A stretch of 64,000 bases of DNA from Pirellulales bacterium (GCA_022841705.1 JALHQZ010000001.1:1178001-1242000), one strand, 5' to 3'; positions 17,888-27,270 are shown, numbered from the stretch's first letter. Notes: generated by a model not told the origin, from the letters alone. Translations and numbers: made by a program.

Positions 17888-19942
17888 TTACTTCGCGCTG
17901 GCGATTTCCGGCGTCTCGGCGCCTTTGTTCAGCAGCACGCCGGTGATGAACCAGCCATCGTCGTCGCTGCGGATCGCGCGGGCGACGGGGGCGAAGTAGC
18001 GGCGGGCCACTTCGAACGAGGGCAAATCGCTGGCGTTAATCTGCTGCTTGCGGGCGATTCCCTTCTCTTCATCTTCCTTCGAAGTGAACATCTCGTTCAG
18101 GAACCGGCCGAAGAACGTTTGGCTCTTGGGCATTTGGCCGGCGCGCAAGAGTTCGTAAGACGGACGCAGAGCTTCGTCGCCCCGGGTGAACGAAACCACG
18201 CACCGCTGTGGGCCGATTAGTTCGCCGAGCGATTCCATCGCAGCTTGGTAGTCCATCGTGTTGGCGAGTTGCTCTTGCGAAGTGACGCCGAAGAGCGCTT
18301 GTTCCAAGAGCTTCACGTCGGACGCGATCACCAACCGGCCCTTGTGAACACAAACCGCCGCGCGCTGCAACACGCGTTCTTTGGCTTCCTCGCCGCCGAC
18401 ATCTTCGGTGGTGCCATCGCCCAGGTCCAAGAGGTCGCTATCGACTCCCGACTCGGTGATCACTTCTTCCTCGGGAACCAGTTCCCAGTAGGTTTGGTCG
18501 CCCACCTTTTTCTGCTCAGCGCCGTCGCTTTCCATCAACTTGCCGATCGAGGTAGTCAGCTTATCGGGGTCCTTGGCGTCGATGACGATGAGGTACCGTT
18601 CGCAGTCCGGCGTGATCGGCAGCGAGTAGTCGGTCACCACCGTCACGCGGCTGCCGAGATGCTCAACCAACTCCTTGCGGATGTTGATTTTCGGGCCGAA
18701 AGGGTCTTTCTCGAACCCTTCCATTGTGGTCTTGAAAGCGTCTTCGTATCCGGCCATCGCGTCGAAGATCGAAGCGACATTATCGAACGCATTCTGCACG
18801 TCAATGTTCACCGTGCGATAGCTGGCGACCATCCGCGGCGCCCATTCCTCGGCCGTGAGGTCGTCGCGGTTGCCCAGCTCGAGCATCCGCATCGCCAGGT
18901 CGTACTTTTCGCTGGCCTTCTTGCCGGTGGCGCCCGCCTTTGGCGGGGCATACACCGCGGTGCGATGCACCACATCACGGCTCAGGTCCGGCGAGAGCGT
19001 GACATGCCCGCCGACTCCCTTGATGGCCCCGAAGCCTTGTTCCTGCAGAATTCGCATTAGGTCGCGGTTGTCGGTGTTGCTTCGCTCGGCGACGGTCCGC
19101 AGGGCGGCGTCAAACGCAAACGGATCAATAAACCAAGTGAGCGTCGGCTCGGTGTTCTTCGCCTCGGCGTTCACGCGGCGGAAGGTCTCGCTGAAGTGCG
19201 GATTGTCGGTCAGCCGGTCCTTGCCCTCTGTGCCGTAACTAGCTAGCAATGCTTTGGCTTCGGCCAAGTCATCGGAACCGCATAGCAGTTCGCCCTTGGT
19301 GAAGTAAGTGGCGGTGCGCTGCTTGGTTTCGTCTTCCTTTTTTGGCAGCGTGTAGGTGATGACCTTCACACCGGCGACTTCTTCTTCCGCTTTCTTGGCG
19401 CCCCGCTCCATCAGCCGGCCGTCGATCTTGCCGAGGAGAGTCTCGCGTTGCTGCGAGTGACCCGTCGTGTCGACCACTGCGACCAAGCGGGCTGTTTCGC
19501 CTTCCTTCGCCACCATCCCGAAAGCCGCTTCACCTCCAGCCGCGGCGGAAAGTTCTTCCCAAGTCACCCCGAGCCGATCGGGCAGGTTGCCGAACCGTTC
19601 GTTAACTTGGGTGCGAATGTGCTCGACAAACGGTTTGAACGCCTTGTCGCTGGCCATCTTGCCGAACTGGGTCCGCTCCCACCGCTCGCGGGCGTCGTTG
19701 GCGTCCGCCACCGAGACAAACCCCACCGTGGTTTGCGGGAAGAGCGTCTCGGCCTTCGGTTCCGCGGCCGGCAGAGCTCCGGCCATCAAGAGGATGGCAA
19801 AAAGGATCCGTTGCGAAACCTGATAGGTAGGGGCCAAGGCATTCACTCCCAGCGAAGCTAGAAAAACAGAGGGGGCCGACGGGTCGAACTTGACCCGGTG
19901 AAGGGGGCGGGTCAATTGGCGAATTGTGCTGTAATCGCTCAT
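17888..19942 (-). CDS. Large secreted hypothetical protein (DUF3352-like)
   Basis: The product is about 684 residues, secreted or periplasmic, of a type common in Planctomycetes. A hydrophobic signal segment (ILFAILLMAGALPAAE) starts about 45 residues after the ATG at 19942. A GTG at about 19846 would place the signal peptide at the true N-terminus and is a good alternative. The mature part opens with TVGFVSVADANDARERWERT and has repeated alpha/beta stretches with KVITYTLPKKE and HVTLSPDLSRDV, resembling DUF3352-type proteins. No enzymatic motif is visible and I do not assign a function. Confidence 0.75.
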   Translation of the reverse strand: MSDYSTIRQLTRPLHRVKFDPSAPSVFLASLGVNALAPTYQVSQRILFAILLMAGALPAAEPKAETLFPQTTVGFVSVADANDARERWERTQFGKMASDKAFKPFVEHIRTQVNERFGNLPDRLGVTWEELSAAAGGEAAFGMVAKEGETARLVAVVDTTGHSQQRETLLGKIDGRLMERGAKKAEEEVAGVKVITYTLPKKEDETKQRTATYFTKGELLCGSDDLAEAKALLASYGTEGKDRLTDNPHFSETFRRVNAEAKNTEPTLTWFIDPFAFDAALRTVAERSNTDNRDLMRILQEQGFGAIKGVGGHVTLSPDLSRDVVHRTAVYAPPKAGATGKKASEKYDLAMRMLELGNRDDLTAEEWAPRMVASYRTVNIDVQNAFDNVASIFDAMAGYEDAFKTTMEGFEKDPFGPKINIRKELVEHLGSRVTVVTDYSLPITPDCERYLIVIDAKDPDKLTTSIGKLMESDGAEQKKVGDQTYWELVPEEEVITESGVDSDLLDLGDGTTEDVGGEEAKERVLQRAAVCVHKGRLVIASDVKLLEQALFGVTSQEQLANTMDYQAAMESLGELIGPQRCVVSFTRGDEALRPSYELLRAGQMPKSQTFFGRFLNEMFTSKEDEEKGIARKQQINASDLPSFEVARRYFAPVARAIRSDDDGWFITGVLLNKGAETPEIASAK

Positions 19943-20049
19943 CGGCTCCCTCACGCGATAGAATTGGTAGCACTGCCCACCACCGGCAAGGGTTTGCTAG
20001 GTGGCGCCACCGTAACTGAAGTGCTTGGTGACGCAAAACCACCCCCATC

Positions 20050-20141
20050 AGGTACGATTGGGTAAAGGTGGTAATATACCCGTTCCGCCCGCCCGTTGGC
20101 GAGCGGGCCCAAAACCGTACGATGGGCAGTCAGCCCGTATA
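20050..20141. repeat. Degenerate R3-type repeat upstream of rsmG
   Basis: GTACGATTGGGTAAAGG, CCGCCCGTTGGCGAGCGGGCC and TACGATGGGCAGTCAGCCCG occur in succession. The last matches the R3 arm. It occupies the leader region of rsmG. Confidence 0.5.
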
Positions 20142-20157
20142 GGTGCGTCGGGGTGCC

Positions 20158-20832
20158 ATGCCCACAGCGAAAGATCAGAATCAACACATAAGCGGAGCAC
20201 CCGTGCCGGAAGACTTACCCACCGCCCTTGCGGAAATCGGCGTCACCCTGCCCGCCGAGCAGCTTGCGCAGGTCGACGCCTACCGGGCGGCGCTCTGGGA
20301 GTGGAACGAAAAGATCAACCTCACCCGGCACACCACATTCGAAAAGTTCGCCGCCCGGGATGTCTTCGACACCCTGCGGCTGGCCGAACAGTTGAAACAA
20401 GGCGAGCGGGTGCTCGATGTCGGCTCCGGCGGCGGCGTGCCGGGATTGATCCTGGCGATCGTCCGGCCCGATCTGCGGGTGAGCGTGTGCGACTCGGTCG
20501 GGAAGAAAGCGCGGGTGTTGGAGGACTTGGTTACCCGGCTTGGCTTACCCGTGAAGGTGTACGCCACGGGCGTGCAGGACGTGCTGGCGCTGGTGACGTT
20601 CGATTTGCTGGTCGCCCGCGCCGTGGCGCCGCTGCATAAGCTGCTCACGTGGTTCAAACCGCAAGCCGACGCGTTCGACCGCGCGCTGCTGATCAAGGGC
20701 CGCAGTTGGCCGGAGGAAGAAGCCGAAGCGAAAGCCGCCGGCTCATTGCGTGGCTGGCGGCTGAAGGTGGTAGCGGAGTACACGACCCCGCAGAGCGAAG
20801 CTTTGAGCGTGATTTTGGAGCTGGCGAAGTAA
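20158..20832 (+). CDS. rsmG: 16S rRNA (guanine(527)-N(7))-methyltransferase RsmG
   Basis: S-adenosylmethionine-dependent enzyme that methylates G527 of 16S rRNA. Predicted product is about 224 residues. The signatures are YRAALWEWNEKINLTRHT near the N-terminus, the SAM-binding loop VLDVGSGGGVPGLILAIVRP, DSVGKKARVLEDL, and the conserved VARAVAPL segment. The ATG at 20158 is chosen; an in-frame GTG 15 bases upstream is possible. The gene stands alone, not next to the gidA/parAB genes that flank it in many bacteria. Confidence 0.94.
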   Translation: MPTAKDQNQHISGAPVPEDLPTALAEIGVTLPAEQLAQVDAYRAALWEWNEKINLTRHTTFEKFAARDVFDTLRLAEQLKQGERVLDVGSGGGVPGLILAIVRPDLRVSVCDSVGKKARVLEDLVTRLGLPVKVYATGVQDVLALVTFDLLVARAVAPLHKLLTWFKPQADAFDRALLIKGRSWPEEEAEAKAAGSLRGWRLKVVAEYTTPQSEALSVILELAK

Positions 20833-20836
20833 GTAA

Positions 20837-20915
20837 TCGTCCGATGGGCTCCCAGCCCGTCGGACAGTGGAAGCCGGTCAGCCGGGGCACGACGGGCTAG
20901 GAGCCCATCGGACGG
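20837..20915. repeat. Bipartite repeat, family R3
   Basis: TCCGATGGGCTCCCAGCCCG and GACGGGCTAGGAGCCCATCG form inverted arms around a ~30-base spacer, directly after rsmG. A near-identical element lies at 61840-61915. Confidence 0.85.
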
Positions 20916-21074
20916 GTCGTACAATCCCACCCCCGGCGCACGGCACTCTTCAATTTGCGCGTTTTCGGCCTAATTCGCCTGGAGATTCGTTGTTCGATTC
21001 GCCGCCGGTTCGTACTCTAGAGGGAGGGGCAATCGCTCGTTCGGAAATCGGAACAGGCACGAGGTCAGTGCGCA

Positions 21075-23375
21075 ATGCAGTTAGGCGGATTCTCGTTTCG
21101 CAGTTTGGTTATCCTTCTCGCGGCCCTCATGGGGTTCGCATCGGAAGCCCGCGCTCAGCGGTCGCTGGGGATGGACGTCTCCGCCTGGCAAGGCAACATC
21201 TCCCAAGCACAGTGGAACGCCTTCAAGTCCACACATAGCCGGGACTTCGTGTTCATTCGCTCCAGCCGCGGCGGCACCACCGGCTTCTACAACCAAAGCG
21301 ACGCCGACAATAGCAACGGGCTTAACACGCTCTCCCAGCGATACGACGATCCGTACTTCGTGCAAAACATCACCCGCGCCACCAATGCGGGAATGTTCGC
21401 AGGTTCGTACCACTTCTCGCGGCCCGACATTATTGAAACCACATTCAACGCCAACGGAATCGCCAACACGGGGACTGACGAGGCTGATCACTTTATCCAA
21501 ATGGCGGGCCCCTGGATGCGGCCCGGCTACTTGGTTCCGGTGTTCGACTTAGAAGCAGGTTCGCCGGAGCGAACCGCCAACGAGCTGGCGCAGTTCAGCA
21601 TCGACTTTTCCAACCGGATCTTTGCCGTCACGGGCGTGCGGCCGGCAATGTACATCAACGGTAACTACTCGCAGATTCTTCAAGGGGCGAGCCCCACGCT
21701 CCGCACGGAATTGGTGGCGGCCTACCCAACCCTGTGGACAGCACGTTACGTCACGGGCACCAGCACCATTCAAACGGGACATCCAAAAGACACCTTCGCT
21801 GGCTTCTACGGTCCGTGGGACGATGCGCCAAATCCCACCCATCCGTGGGACTTTTGGCAGCACACCAGCAGCGGTTCACTAGCGCCGACCTTCTCAGGCA
21901 ATCTCGATTTGAACGTCGCCCAAGGCGGCATCGAGTTCGTGAAGGATTTCCTCGTCCCAGCGCTCTGGGTTCCCAGCACGAGTGGCGATTGGTCGACACT
22001 TGCGAACTGGAATAGCGGTCAGTCGTCCACAGCGCCGGTGCAAGGCCCCGGTCAAGTGGCGCGCGTCGGCACAATGGTGCTGCCCACCCAGCGCCTGCCA
22101 TCGACCAACGACACCGTGATCCTCGACAAAGGCGCCACGGATGTAACGGTCACGCTTTCGACCGGCGCCCACTCGATTCGCAAGCTCACAGTGCGGGAGT
22201 CGCTGAACATTAGCGGCGGTTCGCTCACCGTGGGTTACACTCCGGTGGCCGATTCCACGCCCCTCTCCGCCCAGTTTTCGGCGCCGGTCACGCTCAGCGG
22301 AACGGGCGCCTTCAGCGCGCACACGCTGCAAGTCGACGCGACGCGCACCTTCGCTGCGAATGGTGGCACGCTCAGTGTCAACACGCTGAACCTCATGCCG
22401 CACACCACCACGCCGGCAAAGCTGCAAGTCGGCGGCGACATCACCCTCGCGCCGCTCGCCGGCGCCACGGCGACCATTCGCAACGGCACGGGAACCGGCA
22501 CGACGGGTTCAATCGACCTCGCCGGCGCTGAGCGGCAATTCACCGTAACCGATGGCGCAGCGGCCATCGACGCGTCGCTCGAAACGCCCATTGCCAATGG
22601 CGCGCTATGGAAGAAGGGCCCCGGCACGCTAAGGCTTACCAGCGCAAACACTTACGCCGCGGGGACAACGGTTTCCGAAGGGGTGCTGCTGGTGAACAAC
22701 ACGTCGGGTTCCGGCACGGGAACGGGACCAATTTTGGTGAACGCCAACGGCGTGCTCGGCGGAGCCGGCACTTTGAGCGGACTGCTGACCGTCGAAGGGG
22801 CCGTCGCGCCAGGCACCAACGGCATCGGCCAACTCGGCGGCAGCAGTGCGAGCTTTAGCGCGAACTCCGAACTTCGGCTCGAAATCAATGGTGCGGCAAG
22901 TTTCGACCGCCTCAATCTCGCCGGAGCGCTGACGATTGATCCTGCCGCGACGATCAAAGTGCAAGTCGGCGGCGGGTACACGCCGGCGTTCGGCACGCAG
23001 TTCACCGTGATCTCCGGTGCGGCGAGTTTGTCCGGCGTTTTCGGCGCCGTCACCACTACGGGTGGCGGTTCATTCGGCGCCAAGTACGTCGGCAACAACG
23101 TGGTGCTGGAAGCGTTGTCGGGCCTCGGCGGCGACTTCAACAATGATCGCCGCGTCGATACCGCCGACTACACGGTTTGGCGGGAGAAAATTGGCGACCC
23201 CGTCGGCACGCTCTTCAACGGCGGCGGCAGCGGGGTGGTGGGCGAAGCGCAGTTTGGGTTGTGGGTCACCAACTTTGGGATGCAACTGCCGAGCGCAGCG
23301 AGCGCTGTGCCGGAACCCACGTCCATGCTTATCCTGCTGGCCGCTTGCGGGTTATTATTCCGTTCGCGGCGGTGA
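21075..23375 (+). CDS. GH25-type muramidase with autotransporter-like repeats, dockerin-like segment and PEP-CTERM tail
   Basis: The product is 766 residues and modular. A signal peptide (SLVILLAALMGFASEARAQ) leads into a glycoside hydrolase family 25-like domain: GMDVSAWQGNISQAQW, then AGSYHFSRPD, VPVFDLEAGS and PWDFWQHTSSG, with the Asp and Glu of the usual DxE site visible. From about residue 295 the protein changes to Gly/Thr-rich beta-helix sequence, including an autotransporter-associated strand repeat (GPGTLRLTSANTYAAGTTVSEG). Near the end, GDFNNDRRVDTADYTVWR is a dockerin-like calcium loop. The last ~25 residues (VPEPTSMLILLAACGLLFRSRR) are a PEP-CTERM sorting signal for exosortase. 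It probably acts at the cell surface on peptidoglycan-like or foreign cell-wall material. Confidence 0.88.
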   Translation: MQLGGFSFRSLVILLAALMGFASEARAQRSLGMDVSAWQGNISQAQWNAFKSTHSRDFVFIRSSRGGTTGFYNQSDADNSNGLNTLSQRYDDPYFVQNITRATNAGMFAGSYHFSRPDIIETTFNANGIANTGTDEADHFIQMAGPWMRPGYLVPVFDLEAGSPERTANELAQFSIDFSNRIFAVTGVRPAMYINGNYSQILQGASPTLRTELVAAYPTLWTARYVTGTSTIQTGHPKDTFAGFYGPWDDAPNPTHPWDFWQHTSSGSLAPTFSGNLDLNVAQGGIEFVKDFLVPALWVPSTSGDWSTLANWNSGQSSTAPVQGPGQVARVGTMVLPTQRLPSTNDTVILDKGATDVTVTLSTGAHSIRKLTVRESLNISGGSLTVGYTPVADSTPLSAQFSAPVTLSGTGAFSAHTLQVDATRTFAANGGTLSVNTLNLMPHTTTPAKLQVGGDITLAPLAGATATIRNGTGTGTTGSIDLAGAERQFTVTDGAAAIDASLETPIANGALWKKGPGTLRLTSANTYAAGTTVSEGVLLVNNTSGSGTGTGPILVNANGVLGGAGTLSGLLTVEGAVAPGTNGIGQLGGSSASFSANSELRLEINGAASFDRLNLAGALTIDPAATIKVQVGGGYTPAFGTQFTVISGAASLSGVFGAVTTTGGGSFGAKYVGNNVVLEALSGLGGDFNNDRRVDTADYTVWREKIGDPVGTLFNGGGSGVVGEAQFGLWVTNFGMQLPSAASAVPEPTSMLILLAACGLLFRSRR

Positions 23376-23412
23376 AAAAAGTCGCCCGCAACGGCTTACT
23401 TGACCGCGGCCG

Positions 23413-23784
23413 TTGGCGCTCGACGGTAAACTGTTCTTTGTGCTCCGCAACACCCGAGAGTGGGCTATTGGCGGGAATGCGGCGACGCACACTACCACCT
23501 TCACCAGCCCCGACCTGCAACAAGTTTGGAACGGAATCGATACCCGCGGCATCGCCTCCGTCGTCGACATGCTCACCGTCCCCATTGATAGTTCGCGCAC
23601 GGTGACCGGAATCAGTTTACGCGATGAGTCGCTGGCCTCGATCGGGAGAGTTAATCCCGTGCTCGCAGTTCGTGGGATCACCTTGCAAACCGTACCAGAG
23701 CCGACGACATTCGCGCTGCTGGTTATTTCCCAGGGTGCATTCTTTTCGTTTCGACGACTGGCAAGAATGGCCGCGGAAAAGTGA
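23413..23784 (+). pseudogene. C-terminal remnant of a PEP-CTERM protein
   Basis: An open stretch of about 123 codons begins shortly after a TGA at 23401, with no ATG and no signal peptide. It ends in VPEPTTFALLVISQGAFFSFRRL, a recognisable PEP-CTERM tail (VPEP, hydrophobic stretch, Arg-rich end). The N-terminal part (TREWAIGGNAATHTTTFTSP) is hydrophilic and does not match a known domain. I read it as the 3' end of a decayed surface-protein gene, lying 40 bases after an intact PEP-CTERM gene. A short intact gene starting at the TTG at 23413 is a less likely alternative, because it would lack export. Confidence 0.55.
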
Positions 23785-23831
23785 AAATGGACAAGTAGGG
23801 GATAATTGAGCTGCGTCCCCTTAAATCCTCC

Positions 23832-24221
23832 CTAGTCCGAAAATTCCCAAGTCACGACGTCTTGATCACTCCTGTAACGTCGTGTTCCCCAATAGGAAAA
23901 CGACTCCAAAATATAAGTACTCTCTAATCGCATATAATCAATCTGGCTGAGCTGTGATCCCACATGCACAAGTGGTAATTTATGTCCGAGTATTTCTTCT
24001 AAAGCAGATTGATTGGCTGGAAGCTCACCGTTTTCTTTGGCAACTTTAGTTATCTCTGTCACTAGACTTCTGAGCGTGTTTTCGTCGACTACCTTCTCGC
24101 GCAGATACTTTTCTTGCCTCGACAAGTGCCCGGAAATAATCACCCAAGCCAACAGAAAAACGACTGTAACTGCGCCTGTAACTCCGCCAATTAATGCAAA
24201 GTGAAAGCGTCGCATCATCAT
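23832..24221 (-). CDS. Hypothetical single-pass membrane protein
   Basis: The product is about 129 residues from the ATG at 24221 (MMMRRFHFALIGGVTGAV). One hydrophobic segment (FALIGGVTGAVTVVFLLAWVIISG) anchors the protein, and the rest is soluble with a coiled region (RQEKYLREKVVDENTLRSLVTEI). The base composition is more AT-rich than the neighbours, suggesting acquired DNA. The layout, with an N-terminal anchor and a small domain, resembles the protein at 28483-28833, but sequence similarity is not obvious. Confidence 0.55.
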   Translation of the reverse strand: MMMRRFHFALIGGVTGAVTVVFLLAWVIISGHLSRQEKYLREKVVDENTLRSLVTEITKVAKENGELPANQSALEEILGHKLPLVHVGSQLSQIDYMRLESTYILESFSYWGTRRYRSDQDVVTWEFSD

Positions 24222-24264
24222 GATCTCTCGGTGACAAGTCACTGCCTTGTGTCGAGAATAAAAG

Positions 24265-24365
24265 GGGGCAGGAATAAGCGGGGTCAGAACTCTTTTTCCT
24301 CACCGCTCGCCTTCTTCAGCCGTCGCCGCGGCCGGATCACCAAATCGCGGCCCCGCGCATGCGCC
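24265..24365 (-). pseudogene. Possible transposase C-terminal remnant
   Basis: Read on the minus strand, about 25 codons encode a very basic tail (RGRDLVIRPRRRLKKASGEE) ending in TGA, followed by GACCCCGCTTATTCCTGCCCCC. That basic tail plus a GGGGTCAG end resembles the 3' ends of IS200/RAYT-like genes. Nothing of the body of such a gene remains. Weak call. Confidence 0.2.
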
Positions 24366-24387
24366 CCTGACTGAATAAAACGGGCGC

Positions 24388-25317
24388 TCATTCCCCGTGA
24401 TCCAGCCCCCGAAAAATACAATCCCTGACCGCCGCCGCATCGAGCTCCAGCGCCACGTCCATATTCGGCGCTCCTTCCGGTTGCGGGCGGCGATCGAACA
24501 CCGTGGCGCCGTGGGTGAGTTCGCCGGTGACTTCAACCTCGCCGTAGAGCGCCTTGGTGGTGAAAAGTTCCGGGTGCATCGCCGCCACCACGCCTGCCAC
24601 ATCGTGCAGGTAAACTCCTTCCATGCCGTAGCGCTGGCGATAAATGTGGTACAGCCCCGGCAGAATCGCGGCAAGCAGTTTAGCCGTCCGCGTCTCGCGA
24701 CTCCTTAGCATGTCGAGCAGGTCGTACCGTAAGACCAACTTTTGCGTGGCGTCGAGCGTAACTACGGTTGTCGGCACTTTGGCGCGCAGCACGCGCTGGG
24801 CCGCTTCGGCGTCGCAATAAATATTGAACTCCGCGGCCGCCGTGATGTTTCCGCCAACGGCCACCGAGCCACCAACCACGATCAGTTCGCTAATCATCGC
24901 GGCCGTCTCGGGTTCACGCTGAAAAAGCGCCGATAAGTTCGAGAGCGGGCCACTGCAAACGACGGTGATCTCGCCCGGCGCTTGCCGCAACTCTTCGCTC
25001 AGCACCTTGACGGATGGGTGCCGGTTGTGCAGTTCCGCCACCGTGAACTCGGCATCGCCCAGGCCTTCAGCGCCGTACAGTTCGCGGGCGTCGGTCCGCA
25101 GCAGTTGTTCGCTCTCGGCAGCGCCGATGCGTGGCCAGCGCGGCGGGTCGATCCGTTCGATAATCGCCTGCACATTGCGCGTCGCTTGCCGGGGTGAAAC
25201 GTTCCCGCCGGTGGCCGTGACGGCAATCACCTCCAGCCGCGGATCGGCCAGCGCCAGGCAGAGCGCCACGGCGTCATCGATCCCGGGGTCCATATCAAGG
25301 ATCACTTTCCGCGCCAT
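24388..25317 (-). CDS. Nucleoside hydrolase (IunH family)
   Basis: The product is 309 residues and splits N-ribosyl nucleosides to base and ribose. The N-terminus MARKVILDMDPGIDDAVAL carries the diagnostic DxDxGxDDA calcium site. The segment VCSGPLSNLSALFQREPE matches the family's GPLTNLA motif, and FNIYCDAEAAQRVLRA matches its EFN-x-DPEA motif. The ADP/pyrimidine/purine preference cannot be told from sequence. No nucleoside transporter is adjacent. Confidence 0.9.
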   Translation of the reverse strand: MARKVILDMDPGIDDAVALCLALADPRLEVIAVTATGGNVSPRQATRNVQAIIERIDPPRWPRIGAAESEQLLRTDARELYGAEGLGDAEFTVAELHNRHPSVKVLSEELRQAPGEITVVCSGPLSNLSALFQREPETAAMISELIVVGGSVAVGGNITAAAEFNIYCDAEAAQRVLRAKVPTTVVTLDATQKLVLRYDLLDMLRSRETRTAKLLAAILPGLYHIYRQRYGMEGVYLHDVAGVVAAMHPELFTTKALYGEVEVTGELTHGATVFDRRPQPEGAPNMDVALELDAAAVRDCIFRGLDHGE

Positions 25318-25350
25318 GCTTGTGTCTTAGGTTGGAGAAGGAGGAAGATG

Positions 25351-25537
25351 GGGGACGCGGATGATCGCGGATGCGGCGGATACGCGCGGATTTTACGAAG
25401 TTTTTACAGTAGATGAGTTATTCCAACTCAATCGCCTTCATTTGCCCCGTGCGTTGGTCACAAAGTAAAAAATGCCGCCCGAATAACAAAGCCCCAAATC
25501 CGTGCGTATCCGCCGCATCCGCGCAAATCCGCGGTCC
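25351..25537. repeat. Inverted repeat, family R6
   Basis: GGGGACGCGGATGATCGCGG on the left and repeated ATCCGCCGCATCCGCG / ATCCGCGGTCC on the right form long imperfect arms around a ~100-base AT-richer centre. It fills most of the gap between the nucleoside hydrolase gene and trpD. A related element is at 35471-35620. Confidence 0.7.
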
Positions 25538-25608
25538 ATTCCTTTGCCGTAACCGCTGTGTATTCTAGTCGTAAGTGCTAGTGAATCTCAACAAGGCTTT
25601 TTTCCTCT

Positions 25609-26652
25609 ATGACGAACTTAACCGCTACCATCGGCCAGGTTTCCGCGGGGCAGGACCTGTCGTTTGACGAGGCCCAGGCGGCGATTGGCTGGTTGGTCAG
25701 CGGGCAGGCTGACAGAGCCGAGATCGCGCTGCTCTTGACCGCACTGGCGACCAAGGGCGAAACGGTCGACGAAATCGCCGGCGCCGCGGCGGCGCTGCGG
25801 CAGCACATGACGCCCATTCGGTCCTCACGCACGGGGCTGCTCGACACTTGCGGCACCGGCGGCGGCGGGTCGAAGACGTTCAACATCAGCACCACCGCAG
25901 CCATTGTGGCGGCTGCCGCCGGCGTGCCCGTCGCCAAGCACGGGAACCGCAGCATCACCAGCCGCACCGGGTCGGCCGACGTGCTCGCCGAACTGGGGGT
26001 GAACATCGCCGCCACCGTGCCGCAGGTGGAGGCGTGTTTGGAAGAGCTCGGGCTCTGCTTCTGTTTCGCCCCGCTGATGCACCCCGCGATGAAACATGTG
26101 GGCGAAGTGCGGAAGGCACTCGGCATCAAGACGATCTTTAATGTCCTGGGCCCGTTGGCGAATCCCGCGCGGGCGGAGTTTCAGTTGCTCGGCGCCGGCC
26201 GGCCCGAACTGCGGCCGCTACTCGCCGGCGCTATCGCCCGGCTTGGCACCCAGCGCACGCTGGTGGTGTGCGGTGACGACGGTCTTGGGGATGTGAGCAT
26301 CACCACCGCCACCCAAGTGACCGAAGTCACGCAGGCCGGCGAGCGCGAGTTCCGCTGGACGCCCGACGATTTCGGCGTATCACGTGGTGAACTCGCCGCG
26401 TTGGAAGTCGAAAGCCCCGCCCACAGCGCCGAGGTGATCCGCCAGATTCTCGCCGGCCAGCCCGGCGCCCCGCGCGACATCGTCATCGCCAACGCCGCCG
26501 CCGGCCTCATCGCCGCCGGCCGGAGTGCCGCGTCTGCTAATACGGGGCCTGCCGAAGCCGCCAAGCTTGCCGCCACCGCAATCGATTCGGGCGCCGCGAG
26601 CGAACTACTAGCGCGGCTCGTCGAGAAGTCTCACGCTCCGGTCGCGACATGA
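25609..26652 (+). CDS. trpD: Anthranilate phosphoribosyltransferase
   Basis: Transfers phosphoribosyl from PRPP to anthranilate in tryptophan synthesis. The product is 347 residues. Motifs seen are DTCGTGGGGSKTFNIST (the PRPP GTGGD-type loop), VAKHGNRSITSRTGSADVL (the KHGNR motif), FAPLMHPAMKHV, and NVLGPLANPA. The gene is isolated from other trp genes. Its stop overlaps the start of the next gene by four bases (ATGA), so the two are probably co-translated. Confidence 0.95.
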   Translation: MTNLTATIGQVSAGQDLSFDEAQAAIGWLVSGQADRAEIALLLTALATKGETVDEIAGAAAALRQHMTPIRSSRTGLLDTCGTGGGGSKTFNISTTAAIVAAAAGVPVAKHGNRSITSRTGSADVLAELGVNIAATVPQVEACLEELGLCFCFAPLMHPAMKHVGEVRKALGIKTIFNVLGPLANPARAEFQLLGAGRPELRPLLAGAIARLGTQRTLVVCGDDGLGDVSITTATQVTEVTQAGEREFRWTPDDFGVSRGELAALEVESPAHSAEVIRQILAGQPGAPRDIVIANAAAGLIAAGRSAASANTGPAEAAKLAATAIDSGAASELLARLVEKSHAPVAT

Positions 26653-27161
26653 GCGAACCCGCCACATCGCCGGTCGAACTCGAGCCCGTTGAATTGGAGC
26701 CGGTTATCCTCGAGCCGATCACACCGTCGCCCAAAGTCTACGGCGCCCGGCAGCGGTTCGACCTCGCAACGATCCTAGTGCTGTTCGTCCTCTTCTCGCT
26801 CGGCTTCGGCCTAATGGCGATGCTCGAAGTCCATCCCGGCGTGCAGTTGTGGCTCGCCGGGCTGTTGGTTTGGTTGGCCGCGGCGCAGGCGATCTACGAG
26901 CAAAGCTGCCCGCGCAGCGTTTCGCGAATTGCCGGTGTTGTGTACTGCGGAATCGTCACACCGGTGATTATCAGCTTGATCGATGGCGTGACTGGTTTGA
27001 CGGTGTTTGCGCTAATCTGCGGTTGGATTTTCGGCATTCCTATCGGCTACCTTGGCGGTGCCCTCGTCGCCGGCGTCTTTCTGGTGGCCGACGTCCTTCG
27101 CGGCGGCAAATCGGCGAGCGAAACTAACCCCCCAGTGGGGTTCGACGATTTGCAGGATTGA
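26649..27161 (+). CDS. Hypothetical multi-pass membrane protein
   Basis: The product is 170 residues with an N-terminal stretch of repeated ELEPVELEPVILEPI, then about four hydrophobic segments (ATILVLFVLFSLGFGLMAML, VQLWLAGLLVWLAAAQAI, VYCGIVTPVIISLI, FGIPIGYLGGALVAGVFLV). I do not recognise the family. It overlaps trpD by four bases, which makes it an operon partner, although no link to tryptophan synthesis is apparent. Confidence 0.7.
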   Translation: MSEPATSPVELEPVELEPVILEPITPSPKVYGARQRFDLATILVLFVLFSLGFGLMAMLEVHPGVQLWLAGLLVWLAAAQAIYEQSCPRSVSRIAGVVYCGIVTPVIISLIDGVTGLTVFALICGWIFGIPIGYLGGALVAGVFLVADVLRGGKSASETNPPVGFDDLQD

Positions 27162-27270
27162 CGATCACTGCGAACCATCGCCGCGCGCGCTGCGTAGAAG
27201 CGTGTGCGGTCGGGGCAGACCGCGGTGTCGATTCGTTGTTTTCGCCACGCACTCACCGGAGGAGCACATC

